Positions 53,339 to 60,947 of a stretch of 64,000 nucleotides of DNA are shown piece after piece (the first letter of the stretch is position 1; each line of letters opens with the position of its first letter). The DNA comes from Micromonospora ferruginea. Lineage in GTDB: Bacteria; Actinomycetota; Actinomycetes; Mycobacteriales; Micromonosporaceae. Made by a program: the position numbers and the translations under genes. Below the pieces are notes generated by a model. The model ran no database searches, was not told the origin of the DNA, and worked only from the letters and a program-made list of their open reading frames with translations. The stretch is from contig NZ_CP059322.2 in NCBI RefSeq assembly GCF_013694245.2, forward strand, positions 5,835,001 to 5,899,000. The letters are read 5' to 3'.

Positions 53339-53551
53339 TCACTTCTCGTACGTGCGCAGCCCGTTGCCGATGGCGAAGAAGGTCGGCGCCCACTCGCCGA
53401 TGAAGATGCCCCAGCGGTCCGCCCGGTCCACGCCGGCGCGTTCCAGGCTCTTGGAGAGAAACCAACTGGTGAACGAGAGTCCGATGCTGACGAATCCGGC
53501 CAGGTAGGCGTGTTCCGCGCGGATTCCCGACTCGTGCAAGCGTTCCAACAT
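53339..53551 (-). CDS. 70-residue conserved hypothetical, one hydrophobic helix
   Basis: The protein begins MLERLHESGIRAEHAYLAGF and contains a hydrophobic stretch (LAGFVSIGLSFTSWFL) with an amphipathic remainder ending AIGNGLRTYEK. It may be peripheral to the membrane. The ATG at 53549-53551 has GGGGGATC upstream. Function unknown. Confidence 0.65.
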   Translation of the reverse strand: MLERLHESGIRAEHAYLAGFVSIGLSFTSWFLSKSLERAGVDRADRWGIFIGEWAPTFFAIGNGLRTYEK

Positions 53552-53694
53552 GGCGATCCCCCTGCGACGATCCGACGAGGTCGAACCCGACGTTACCGAC
53601 CGCGTTCGCGCGGCGACGTGGAGTTGGCCGGATGCGTGGCATGGCCGCACCCGGTCCGGGTAAGGCGGCGGTCGGTGACGGAGGGAGCGGATCG

Positions 53695-54597
53695 ATGGGC
53701 GCACCGGACCGCCGGTACGCGACCGGCAGCGGGACGACGCGGCCGGTCGGCGCCGCGCCGATGATGCGGGTGCGTACCGCGTCCGATCCGGCGCCGGGGC
53801 GCGCGGAGAACGAGGATCTGGTCTTCCGGTTCGGCCCGCTCGTCGGCGTCCTCGACGGCGCGACCGTGCCGGAGGGCTTCGACACCGGCTGCGTACACGG
53901 TCCGGCCTGGTTCGTCCGGCACCTGGCCGCCCGGATCGGCCTGGCGGTCGCCGCGCGGCCGGCGGCCACGCTGATGAGCAGCCTGGCCGCGGCGATCCTG
54001 GCGGTACGCGCGGACCACGGCGGCGCCTGCGACCTGGACCACGCCGGCACCCCGTCGTCCACCGTCTGCCTGCTGCGCGAGGGCGGGGACCGGGTCGACT
54101 ACCTGGTGCTCTGCGACAGTCCGCTGGTGCTCGACACCGACGTCGGGGTCGACGTGGTCACCGACGACCGGCTGGAGGCCGCGGTGGCCGACCTGCGTCG
54201 GACCGCGACCGCGCTGTCCGACGGGGAGGTCGACCCGTCGACCCGGTTCCGGCGCGCGGTGACCGGGCAGCGGGCCCGGATGAACCGCAGCCACGGCTAC
54301 TGGGTGGCGGCCGGTGACCCGGACGCGGCGTACCACGCGGTGACCGGGTCGGTGCCGCTGCGCGGGCCGGGGGCGCTGCGCCGGGCGGTGCTGCTCAGCG
54401 ACGGCGCGTCCTGCGCGGTCGAGCAGTTCGGCCTCTTCGACTGGGCCGGGTTGGTGGAGGTGGTGGGCGTGGAGGGCCCGGAGGGGCTGATCGACCGGGT
54501 ACGGGCGGCCGAACGGGCCCACCCGGACCGGCTGCGCCGGCACAAGCGCACCGATGACGCGTCCGTCGCGCTGTGTGAGTTCGGGCCCTCGACGTGA
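53695..54597 (+). CDS. PP2C-like phosphatase family protein
   Basis: The 300-residue protein resembles PPM/PP2C serine-threonine phosphatases: GRAENEDLVFRFGPLVGVLD then GATVPEG near the N-terminus and VLLSDGASCAVEQFGLFDW near the end, the metal-binding Asp-Gly elements. Conservation is partial, so activity is uncertain. The ATG at 53695 has GGAGGGAG upstream, preferred over the earlier in-frame ATG. No kinase gene is adjacent. Confidence 0.72.
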   Translation: MGAPDRRYATGSGTTRPVGAAPMMRVRTASDPAPGRAENEDLVFRFGPLVGVLDGATVPEGFDTGCVHGPAWFVRHLAARIGLAVAARPAATLMSSLAAAILAVRADHGGACDLDHAGTPSSTVCLLREGGDRVDYLVLCDSPLVLDTDVGVDVVTDDRLEAAVADLRRTATALSDGEVDPSTRFRRAVTGQRARMNRSHGYWVAAGDPDAAYHAVTGSVPLRGPGALRRAVLLSDGASCAVEQFGLFDWAGLVEVVGVEGPEGLIDRVRAAERAHPDRLRRHKRTDDASVALCEFGPST

Positions 54598-54722
54598 GCA
54601 CCCTCACCCCCGGAACGGGCCGGTCGGCTGACAACGCAGCGTGAGCCGGGAACACCCCGGGGGTACGACCGGACGCCCCGCTCGTCCGTACCGGCAATGA
54701 GTGCCCAAAGGGGTGGACGGGC

Positions 54723-55259
54723 GTGGCACCGGCCGGCAGACTCCGGCTCGTGACAGGTGCGGTGAGGCTGGAGCCGGTGGACGAGCGAAACCTGGAGCCG
54801 TTGCTCTCCGTAGCGGCGGCGGAGGCGGAGCCGGAGGACGTGATGCCTCCGGTGGACGCGCCGGCCGGGTGGTCGCTGGCCCGCCGCGAGGCCTTCCGCG
54901 AGTTCCACCGGGCGAGTTTCGGCGGCCTGGACGGCCCGACCGCGACGGCGATGTACGCGATCGTGTCCGGCGGCGAGGTGGTCGGCATGGTGCGCATGGC
55001 CCGCCGGGACGAGCCGGGAACGGTGGAGACCGGGATGTGGCTCGGCCGGTCCGCGCGTGGCCGCGGCCTGGGCGCCGCCGCGCTGCGGGAACTGTTGCAC
55101 GTCGCCGCGGCGGCCGGGATGAACACCGTCGTGGCGGACACCACGCCGGACAACGCCGGTGCCATTTCGGTGCTCCGTAAATGTGGTGCCGAATTGCGCG
55201 AGCAGGGCGGTAAGACGTACGCCCGAATGTGTCTGGATTCGGCCCTGCCGACCCACTGA
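54723..55259 (+). CDS. GNAT-family N-acetyltransferase
   Basis: The 178-residue protein has the GNAT acetyl-CoA motif in MWLGRSARGRGLGAAALREL, with R/Q-x-x-G-x-G/A pattern, and the RimJ/RimL-type final strand ISVLRKCGAELREQGGKT. The acceptor is unknown. It starts at GTG 54723 after AAAGGGG. It is followed by about 260 bp of promoter-like DNA ahead of the gas vesicle operon. Confidence 0.88.
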   Translation: MAPAGRLRLVTGAVRLEPVDERNLEPLLSVAAAEAEPEDVMPPVDAPAGWSLARREAFREFHRASFGGLDGPTATAMYAIVSGGEVVGMVRMARRDEPGTVETGMWLGRSARGRGLGAAALRELLHVAAAAGMNTVVADTTPDNAGAISVLRKCGAELREQGGKTYARMCLDSALPTH

Positions 55260-55367
55260 GGTCGTTGCTTGCCTTCCGGCAATCTTCTCGCGTTCCCCCT
55301 GCTCAATAGCGCCTTGATGCGAAGTTCGTCCCCCGTGGCAGCGCCTATCTGGTTCTCCGGGGGAAAT

Positions 55368-55392
55368 GTTTTGCGATTGTTCTGACGGGTAC
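55368..55392 (+). promoter_or_regulatory. stress-sigma (SigB/SigF-like) promoter of the gas vesicle operon
   Basis: GTTT at 55368-55371, a 15-bp spacer, and GGGTAC at 55387-55392 fit the GTTT-N14-16-GGGTA consensus of SigB/SigF-type factors in actinomycetes. It lies 126 bp before the first operon start. Confidence 0.6.
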
Positions 55393-55517
55393 TGCCGGCC
55401 GGGTCCGCTGATGCGGGACACCGGTCGCAGGCCCTTTTTCGCTGATCCCCGGCAGTTGTTCTCCGGGCCTGCTCCACCCATGAGGTGTCCTTTTCGCCGG
55501 GGAGCGAAGGAGAACTG

Positions 55518-55970
55518 ATGAAGAGCGGAGCTCGGATCGCCCTGGCGGTCGGTTTCGGATATGTCCTGGGCCGCCGCCGGAAGCTGCGGACCGCACTCAC
55601 CCTGGCGGCCGCCGTGGCCGCCGGACGGGCCAGCCAGAACCCCGGCGGCCTGAAGCAGATGGCCACCGGCCTGCTCGGGTCGACCCCACAACTGGGCAAC
55701 CTGAGCAGGCTCGGCGCACCCCTGGTCACCGCCGGCCGGGCCGCGGCGACCGCCGCCGCCGGCAGCGGCATCGACGCGGTCAGCGGCCGCCTGCGCGACG
55801 GCGCGGACGCGTTGCGCCGTCGCACCGGCGCGCCGCCGGAGGGCGGGCCGCGGTCCGCCCCGGACGAGGAGCCGGAGCTGGACGACCAGCCGGACGCCGA
55901 CTACGACGAGACCGACGACACCGACCGCGCCGACCGGCCGGCCCCGGTGCGTCGACGTCGGGGGCGGTGA
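55518..55970 (+). CDS. gas vesicle cluster protein, GvpY-like
   Basis: The 150-residue protein has a basic, Gly-rich start (ARIALAVGFGYVLGRRRKLR), an Ala-rich hydrophobic middle and an acidic then basic tail (EPELDDQPDADYDETDD). It occupies the place of the small accessory gene gvpY in Streptomyces-type clusters, and may be membrane-associated. Its biochemical role is unknown. ATG 55518 has GAAGGAG upstream. The next gene overlaps its stop. Confidence 0.65.
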   Translation: MKSGARIALAVGFGYVLGRRRKLRTALTLAAAVAAGRASQNPGGLKQMATGLLGSTPQLGNLSRLGAPLVTAGRAAATAAAGSGIDAVSGRLRDGADALRRRTGAPPEGGPRSAPDEEPELDDQPDADYDETDDTDRADRPAPVRRRRGR

Positions 55971-57103
55971 CCATGCCCACGAACAGCCTCACCGACCGCG
56001 CACGCGACGAGATCGGCGGCGAGCTGCGCAACCTCGCCACCGCGATCGGCGAACGCGCCGTGCAGGTGGTGACCGAGCGGGTCACCGGCGCCACCGGCCG
56101 GCTCAGCGAGTACGCGAAGCAGGGCGGCGGCCCCGGCCTGGTCGCCGCGGCCACCGGCGCGCAGAAGCTCGCCGACGGCCACTCCCCGCTGAAGGCCATG
56201 TTCCATGCCGGCCTGGCCGGCGGTAAGGAGAAGCTGATGTCGGCGTTCGGCGGCGGCAAGGGTGGCAAGGGCGGCAAGAAGCTCAAGGTCACCAACATCG
56301 TCGAGACCATCGAGGTCGGCGTGCCGGTCCGGGTGGCCTACAACCAGTGGACCACCTTCGGCGACTTCCCGAGCTTCATGAAGAAGGTCGAGCAGGCCGA
56401 CAACGACGAAGACGAGAAGATGACCTGGAAGGCGCAGGTCCTCTGGTCGCACCGCACCTGGGAGTCGACGATCGTCCGGCAGATCCCGGACCGGCTCGTC
56501 CACTGGCGGTCCAAGGGCGACAAGGGCTCGGTCGACGGCACGGTCAGCTTCCACGAGGTCGGCCCGGAGCTGACCCGGATCCTGGTCGTGCTGGAGTACC
56601 ACCCGCAGGGCCTCTTCGAGCACACCGGCAACCTCTGGCGGGCGCAGGGCCGCCGGGTCCGGCTGGAGCTGAAGCACTTCGTCCGGCACGTGATGACCGA
56701 GACCGTGCTCGACCCGGACTCGGTCGAGGGCTGGCGGGGTGAGATCCAGGACTCCCAGGTGGTCAAGGACCACGAGACCGCACTCCGCGAGGAGCGGGAG
56801 GGGAGTGGGCCGCGGGAGTCGGGCCGTGACGGGGAGCCGGCCGAGCAGCGCCGGCCGCCGCGTCGCCGTCGCCCCACCGAGGAGGAGCAGGAGTACGACG
56901 ACTACGACGACGGCGAGGACTTCGAGGACGACGAGTACGACGAGGAGCCGGAGGAGGAGCAGCCGCCGCGTCGCCGGCAGCCCGAGCGGGCCCGCCGCCC
57001 GCAGCGCGACGAGCGGGCGCCCCGCGAGGAGCGGGCCCGCCGCGCACCGGAGGCGCCCCGCCGTCCGGTGGTCCGGCGTCGCCGTGAGGAGCGTGGCGAA
57101 TGA
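55967..57103 (+). CDS. SRPBCC-fold gas vesicle accessory protein, GvpZ-like
   Basis: The 378-residue protein joins an N-terminal basic helical region, an SRPBCC/polyketide-cyclase-like domain (VTNIVETIEVGVPVRVAYNQ; WTTFGDFPSFMKKVEQADND; VSFHEVGPELTRILVVLEYH), and an extremely charged tail. That tail alternates acidic (EYDDYDDGEDFEDDEYDEEP) and Arg/Pro-rich blocks. It corresponds to GvpZ of Streptomyces clusters; binding of a hydrophobic ligand or of GvpA is possible. It starts at GTG 55967 (GTGA overlap) or ATG 55973. Confidence 0.75.
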   Translation: MTMPTNSLTDRARDEIGGELRNLATAIGERAVQVVTERVTGATGRLSEYAKQGGGPGLVAAATGAQKLADGHSPLKAMFHAGLAGGKEKLMSAFGGGKGGKGGKKLKVTNIVETIEVGVPVRVAYNQWTTFGDFPSFMKKVEQADNDEDEKMTWKAQVLWSHRTWESTIVRQIPDRLVHWRSKGDKGSVDGTVSFHEVGPELTRILVVLEYHPQGLFEHTGNLWRAQGRRVRLELKHFVRHVMTETVLDPDSVEGWRGEIQDSQVVKDHETALREEREGSGPRESGRDGEPAEQRRPPRRRRPTEEEQEYDDYDDGEDFEDDEYDEEPEEEQPPRRRQPERARRPQRDERAPREERARRAPEAPRRPVVRRRREERGE

Positions 57104-57495
57104 GCGTGGCGACGGCCGGCCAGTCCGGCGGCGCGCTGGAACGCACCGGCGGCGGCGGTGACGCCCTCGCCGACGTGGTGGAGACCGTGCTGGACAAGGG
57201 CGTGGTGATCGACGCCCAGGTGTCGATCGCGGTGGTCGGCATCCAGCTCCTGGAGATCAACGCCCGGGTGGCGATCTCCAGCATCGAGACGTACCTGCGG
57301 TACGCCGAGGCGGTCGACCGGATGAACATCGTGCCCAAGGACCAGAAGACGCTGCCCGACCTGATCGACGGCGCGGCCGGCGCGGCCGCCAAGGGCAAGG
57401 CGGTGGCCGGGCTGGGCCGGGCGGCGCAGGAGATCAGCGGCGCGGTGGCGGACTCGCTGCGCGACCGCCCGCGCCGGCGGAACGGGGAGGACTGA
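57100..57495 (+). CDS. gvpA: gas vesicle structural protein, GvpA family (first copy)
   Basis: The 131-residue protein holds the GvpA core: LADVVETVLDKGVVIDAQVS, then IAVVGIQLLEINARVAISSI and ETYLRYAEAVDRM. This amphipathic shell-forming fold self-assembles into the gas vesicle wall. It has a Gly-rich N-terminus and a longer C-terminus than classical GvpA. It is coupled by ATGA to the preceding gene. Of three family members in the operon, it is the best candidate for the main wall protein, by core sequence and position. Confidence 0.85.
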   Translation: MSVATAGQSGGALERTGGGGDALADVVETVLDKGVVIDAQVSIAVVGIQLLEINARVAISSIETYLRYAEAVDRMNIVPKDQKTLPDLIDGAAGAAAKGKAVAGLGRAAQEISGAVADSLRDRPRRRNGED

Positions 57496-57496
57496 G

Positions 57497-58252
57497 ATGA
57501 CGCAGGACACCGGGCTGTTCATCTACGGCATCGTGCCGTCGGACGTGGAGCCGACCCTCGACGCGGAGGGGGTCGGCTCCCCGCCCGGGGAGGTGAGCGC
57601 GGTCCGGCACGGCGAACTGGCCGCGCTGGTCAGCGAGGTGGAGCTGGCGGAGCCGCTGGGCCGGCCGGACGACCTGACCGCGTACGAGCGGCTGCTGGAC
57701 GGCACGGCGGCGGTCGCGCCGGTCCTGCCGGTGCGGTTCGGCACGGTGGTGACCGGCGAGGACGCGGTCGCCGACCTGCTCGACGCGCACCACGACCGGT
57801 TCGCCGCCGCCCTCGACGAGTTCGAGGGCCGGGTGCAGTACACCGTGCACGGGCGCTTCGACGAGCAGGCGTTCATCGGCGAGTTGCTGGCCGCCGACCG
57901 GAACGCCGCCGCGCTCGCCGAACAGGTACGTGGCCGGCCGGAGGGGCAGAGCCGGGACCAGCGCATCCGGCTCGGCGAGATGATCAGCCAGGCGGTGGAG
58001 CTGCGCCGGGAGTCCGAGAACCGCGAGCTGATCGACGCGGTGGGCGGGTACGCGGTGACCGACGCGGCCCGCGCGCCGAGCCACGAGATGGACGCCGCAC
58101 ACGTCGCCTTCCTGGTCGCGGACGAGGACGAGGAGGAGTTCGTCCGGGCCGTGGAGGAGTTCGCCGAGCGGCGGCGGGAGCTGATCCGGATGCGCCTGAT
58201 CGGGCCACTCGCCCCGTACGACTTCGCCGGCGCGCACCAACTGGTGGGCTGA
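57497..58252 (+). CDS. gvpF: gas vesicle protein GvpF
   Basis: The 251-residue protein has the GvpF/GvpL start GLFIYGIVPSDVEPTLDAEG, the segment PVLPVRFGTVVTGEDAVADL, and the end MRLIGPLAPYDFAGA. Family members coat or chaperone nascent GvpA and help nucleation. It starts at ATG 57497, just after gvpA. Confidence 0.9.
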   Translation: MTQDTGLFIYGIVPSDVEPTLDAEGVGSPPGEVSAVRHGELAALVSEVELAEPLGRPDDLTAYERLLDGTAAVAPVLPVRFGTVVTGEDAVADLLDAHHDRFAAALDEFEGRVQYTVHGRFDEQAFIGELLAADRNAAALAEQVRGRPEGQSRDQRIRLGEMISQAVELRRESENRELIDAVGGYAVTDAARAPSHEMDAAHVAFLVADEDEEEFVRAVEEFAERRRELIRMRLIGPLAPYDFAGAHQLVG

Positions 58253-58254
58253 GC

Positions 58255-58593
58255 ATGGACATCCTGTGGACGCTGCTGACCCTGCCCTACGCCCCGGTGC
58301 GCGGGTTGACCGCCATCGTCAAGGTGGTCGCCCGGGAGGCGGAGTCGCAGCAGCACAGCCCGGTCACCATCCGGCGTGAGCTGGAGGAACTCGACCGGGC
58401 CGCCGCTGCCGGCGAGATCACGCCGGAGGAGCGGGACCACGGGCAGCGGCGGGTGCTGGAACGACTGACCGGGCCGGCCGCCGGCCGTACCCCGTCGCCG
58501 GGTGGCGGCGCGGCGCGGCGGCCGGCGCCCACGCGGCGGGCGACCACCGACCGGCGCGGCGGGCCGCGCCGGCCAGGAGGGGGGCGACGATGA
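58255..58593 (+). CDS. gvpG: gas vesicle protein GvpG
   Basis: The 112-residue protein starts MDILWTLLTLPYAPVRGLTA, then VVAREAESQQHSPVTIRREL and EELDRAAAAGEITPEERDHG, the GvpG core. The tail is basic and Pro-rich. GvpG is an assembly factor. It follows gvpF by two bases. Confidence 0.9.
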   Translation: MDILWTLLTLPYAPVRGLTAIVKVVAREAESQQHSPVTIRRELEELDRAAAAGEITPEERDHGQRRVLERLTGPAAGRTPSPGGGAARRPAPTRRATTDRRGGPRRPGGGRR

Positions 58594-58901
58594 CATCGGC
58601 GCGGACGCGGGACGAGCGGTATCTCGACGAGGACGACGAGGACGCGATCAGCGCCGCCGAGGCGGCCCGGGAGGGGCTGCGGCAGGTGGTGGCGCTGACC
58701 GGCCGGGACGCGCTCGGGATCACCTCGATCCAGCCCACCGACGACGGTTGGCTGGTCGGGGTGGAGGTGGTCGAGGACCGCCGCGTCCCGGCCTCGACCG
58801 ACCTGCTCGGGCTCTACGAGGTCGAGCTGGACATGACCGGCAGCCTGCTCGGCTACCGGCGGACGCGCCGCTACCAGCGCGGCAAGGGCGACGGGGGCTG
58901 A
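58590..58901 (+). CDS. gvpO: gas vesicle protein GvpO
   Basis: The 103-residue protein has the GvpO core: AAREGLRQVVALTGRDALGI, then WLVGVEVVEDRRVPASTDLL and GLYEVELDMTGSLLGYRRTR. GvpO is an accessory and possibly regulatory factor. It overlaps gvpG by four bases (ATGA). Confidence 0.9.
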   Translation: MTSARTRDERYLDEDDEDAISAAEAAREGLRQVVALTGRDALGITSIQPTDDGWLVGVEVVEDRRVPASTDLLGLYEVELDMTGSLLGYRRTRRYQRGKGDGG

Positions 58902-58902
58902 C

Positions 58903-59274
58903 ATGAGCCAAGCGTCGACGCCCTCGGTGGTGCAGAACTCGGGCCAGGTGCTGCCGGCCGGCAACGAGCCGGCGAACCTCGGCGACATCCTGGAACGGGT
59001 CCTCGACCGGGGCATCGTCATCGCCGGCGACATCCGGGTCAGCCTGCTCGACATCGAACTGCTGACGCTGAAGCTGCGGCTGGTCATCGCCTCGGTGGAC
59101 ACCGCGCGGCAGATCGGCATCGACTGGTGGGAGCACGACCCGTGGCTCAGCTCCCGGGCCCGCCCGCCGGTCGAGCCGGGTCCGCGCGACCCGGAGGAGG
59201 TGGAGGCGTCGCGCCGGCCGCGGGTCGCCACCCGGGCCGCGAGGAGGGACCGGGATGACCAGTACGACCGCTGA
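58903..59274 (+). CDS. gvpJ: gas vesicle protein GvpJ (GvpA paralog)
   Basis: The 123-residue protein carries a second GvpA-like core, LGDILERVLDRGIVIAGDIR then VSLLDIELLTLKLRLVIASV, plus a Pro/Arg-rich tail after IGIDWWEHDPWLS. This tail is typical of the minor wall proteins J and M. It starts at ATG 58903, and its end overlaps gvpL by 20 bp. Confidence 0.85.
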   Translation: MSQASTPSVVQNSGQVLPAGNEPANLGDILERVLDRGIVIAGDIRVSLLDIELLTLKLRLVIASVDTARQIGIDWWEHDPWLSSRARPPVEPGPRDPEEVEASRRPRVATRAARRDRDDQYDR

Positions 59275-60067
59275 GCCCGTACCGGTCGCGACCGGGACCG
59301 GCGTCTGGCTGCACGCGGTGACGTCCACCGTGGACCCGGCGTCGCTGGCCGGTGTCGCCGGCCTCGCCGGCACACCGGTCCGCGCGGTCACCGGCGCGGG
59401 CCTGGTCGCCGTCGTGGGCGATGTGCCGCTGACCGAGTACGGCGAGGAGGCGTTGCGCCGCAACCTGGAGGACCTGGGCTGGCTGGAGCGCGCCGCCCGG
59501 GCGCACCACGCGGTGGTGGACGCGCTCGCCCGGTCCGGTGCCGTGGTGCCGGCCCGGCTCGCGACCGTCTACCGCGACGACGACCGGGTGGCCGGGGTGC
59601 TGGCCGAACGGCACGCCACCCTGGCCGGCACGCTGGCCCGGCTCACCGGCCGCGAGGAGTGGGGCGTCAAGGGGTACGCGGTGCCCGGCGGCACCCCCCG
59701 CGTCGAGGAGCCCGCCGGCGGGGGTGGGGTGGGGGCGGCGTACCTGCGGCGTCGGCGGGCCCAGCTCACCGCCCGGGAGCAGGGGCAGCGGATCGCCGCC
59801 GACGCGGCGGCCGCCGTCCACGCCGCGCTGGGCGGGCACGCGGTCGACGCCCGGCGACACGCGCCGCAGGACCGGCGGCTGTCCGGCGCGCCCACCGCCA
59901 TGGTGCTCAACGGCGCCTACCTGGTGGAACGCGCCGAGGTGGCCGCGTTCTCCGCGCTCGCCGCCGAGTTGGCCGACCGGCACCCGGAACTCCGGTTCGA
60001 GCTGACCGGCCCGTGGCCCCCGTACTCCTTCGTGGCCGAACCGGCGGCGGAGTCGGCATGGGAGTGA
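59255..60067 (+). CDS. gvpL: gas vesicle protein GvpL (GvpF paralog)
   Basis: The 270-residue protein is the second GvpF/GvpL family member, with GTPVRAVTGAGLVAVVGDVP, ARSGAVVPARLATVYRDDDR, and the C-terminal LRFELTGPWPPYSFV. It differs from gvpF by a Gly-rich insertion near 150. It starts at ATG 59255 inside gvpJ; the last ten bases overlap gvpS. Confidence 0.88.
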   Translation: MTSTTAEPVPVATGTGVWLHAVTSTVDPASLAGVAGLAGTPVRAVTGAGLVAVVGDVPLTEYGEEALRRNLEDLGWLERAARAHHAVVDALARSGAVVPARLATVYRDDDRVAGVLAERHATLAGTLARLTGREEWGVKGYAVPGGTPRVEEPAGGGGVGAAYLRRRRAQLTAREQGQRIAADAAAAVHAALGGHAVDARRHAPQDRRLSGAPTAMVLNGAYLVERAEVAAFSALAAELADRHPELRFELTGPWPPYSFVAEPAAESAWE

Positions 60068-60330
60068 CGGCGCTGGCGCCGAGCAGCGCCGACGACCCGG
60101 CGGCCTACCGGCAGGTCGCCCTGGTCGACCTGCTCGACCGGGTGCTGGCGACCGGCGTGGTGATCAGCGGGGACATCACGCTGGCCATCGCGGACGTGGA
60201 CCTGGTCCGGATCTCGCTGCGCGCGCTGGTCGCGTCCGTCGGCGCGCTCGCCCCGCCCGACCTCGCCGCCGGCTCGCTCGTGTCGCCCGGTCCGGTGGCC
60301 GGGCCGCCGGAGCCGGTGGTGTCGCCGTGA
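60058..60330 (+). CDS. gvpS: gas vesicle protein GvpS (third GvpA-like protein)
   Basis: The 90-residue protein has a shortened GvpA-like core, VALVDLLDRVLATGVVISGD then ITLAIADVDLVRISLRALVA. It is one of the minor shell proteins in actinomycete clusters, and with gvpA and gvpJ gives three GvpA-family genes. The ATG at 60058 overlaps gvpL by ten bases. Confidence 0.82.
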   Translation: MGVTALAPSSADDPAAYRQVALVDLLDRVLATGVVISGDITLAIADVDLVRISLRALVASVGALAPPDLAAGSLVSPGPVAGPPEPVVSP

Positions 60331-60680
60331 CCGGCCGGGACGAGGCGGCCGAGCTGGCGGTGGCGCTCGGCGAGCCGCGATGGCAGGCGCCCCGGGTGCG
60401 TCCGCTGGACCGCCGGCTCGCGGTCGACCAGGACTCGGTCGAGCGCGGACTGGCCAGCCTGGTGCTCACCGTCGTCGAGCTGCTCCGCCAACTCATGGAA
60501 CGGCAGGCGCTGCGCCGGGTCGACCTCGGCGACCTGACCGACGAGCAGGTCGAGCGGATCGGCGCCACGCTGATGGCGCTGGAGGAGCAGATGACCCAGC
60601 TCCGCGAACACTTCGGCCTCTCCCCCGAGGACCTCAACCTGGACCTGGGCCCCCTGGGCCCCCTCCTCCCCACCGACTGA
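60327..60680 (+). CDS. gvpK: gas vesicle protein GvpK
   Basis: The 117-residue protein matches GvpK: LAVDQDSVERGLASLVLTVV, ELLRQLMERQALRRVDLGDL, and a C-terminal FGLSPEDLNLDLGPLGPLL. It is an assembly factor and closes the operon. GTG 60327 overlaps gvpS by four bases. Two palindromes follow the stop. Confidence 0.9.
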   Translation: MTGRDEAAELAVALGEPRWQAPRVRPLDRRLAVDQDSVERGLASLVLTVVELLRQLMERQALRRVDLGDLTDEQVERIGATLMALEEQMTQLREHFGLSPEDLNLDLGPLGPLLPTD

Positions 60681-60704
60681 CCGCGCCGACCGCGCCGAGG
60701 CGGC

Positions 60705-60765
60705 GTCGATCATGAAGTTAGCGGCCGGATCGGAGATCTACATCGCCGCCAACTTCATGATCGAC
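60705..60765. terminator. 21-bp inverted repeat after gvpK
   Basis: Arms 60705-60725 and 60745-60765 pair over 21 bp with one mismatch (core TCATGAAGTT/AACTTCATGA). It lies just after the gas vesicle operon. It has no GATCTTGG ends, so it may be a different repeat. Confidence 0.6.
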
Positions 60766-60814
60766 CTGGCTTCCCGCGGGGTGGGTGAGCCGTCCTGGAT
60801 GCCGGGAGTGGGGG

Positions 60815-60864
60815 AGATCTTGGTACGAAAGGGCCCCTCTGAGGGCCGTTTCGTACCAAGATCT
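60815..60864. repeat. GATCTTGG-family palindrome, copy 4
   Basis: AGATCTTGGTACGAAA (60815-60830) and TTTCGTACCAAGATCT (60849-60864) are perfect 16-bp arms around a CCCTCTGAGGG-containing loop, as in copy 3. Confidence 0.78.
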
Positions 60865-60867
60865 TGA

Positions 60868-60945
60868 ACTGCGGTCAGTCGGTCGATCGGTCGGGGCGGT
60901 GCTTCTTGACCCACTTCTCGACGTCTGTCTTCCGCCGGATTCCAC
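60868..60945 (-). pseudogene. C-terminal remnant of an AlpA/excisionase-like HTH gene
   Basis: Between the AAA-ATPase stop and palindrome copy 4, a leftward frame reads GIRRKTDVEKWVKKHRPDRS and stops at 60876-60878. This resembles the conserved C-terminus of small AlpA-like HTH proteins and the remnant at 36675-36770. The HTH itself is absent; only the end remains. Confidence 0.45.
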
Positions 60946-60947
60946 GC

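Noticed and set aside
60815..60864. Insertion-sequence ends
   Set aside because: The arms are separated by only 18 bases and there is no transposase, so it is a palindrome rather than an IS.
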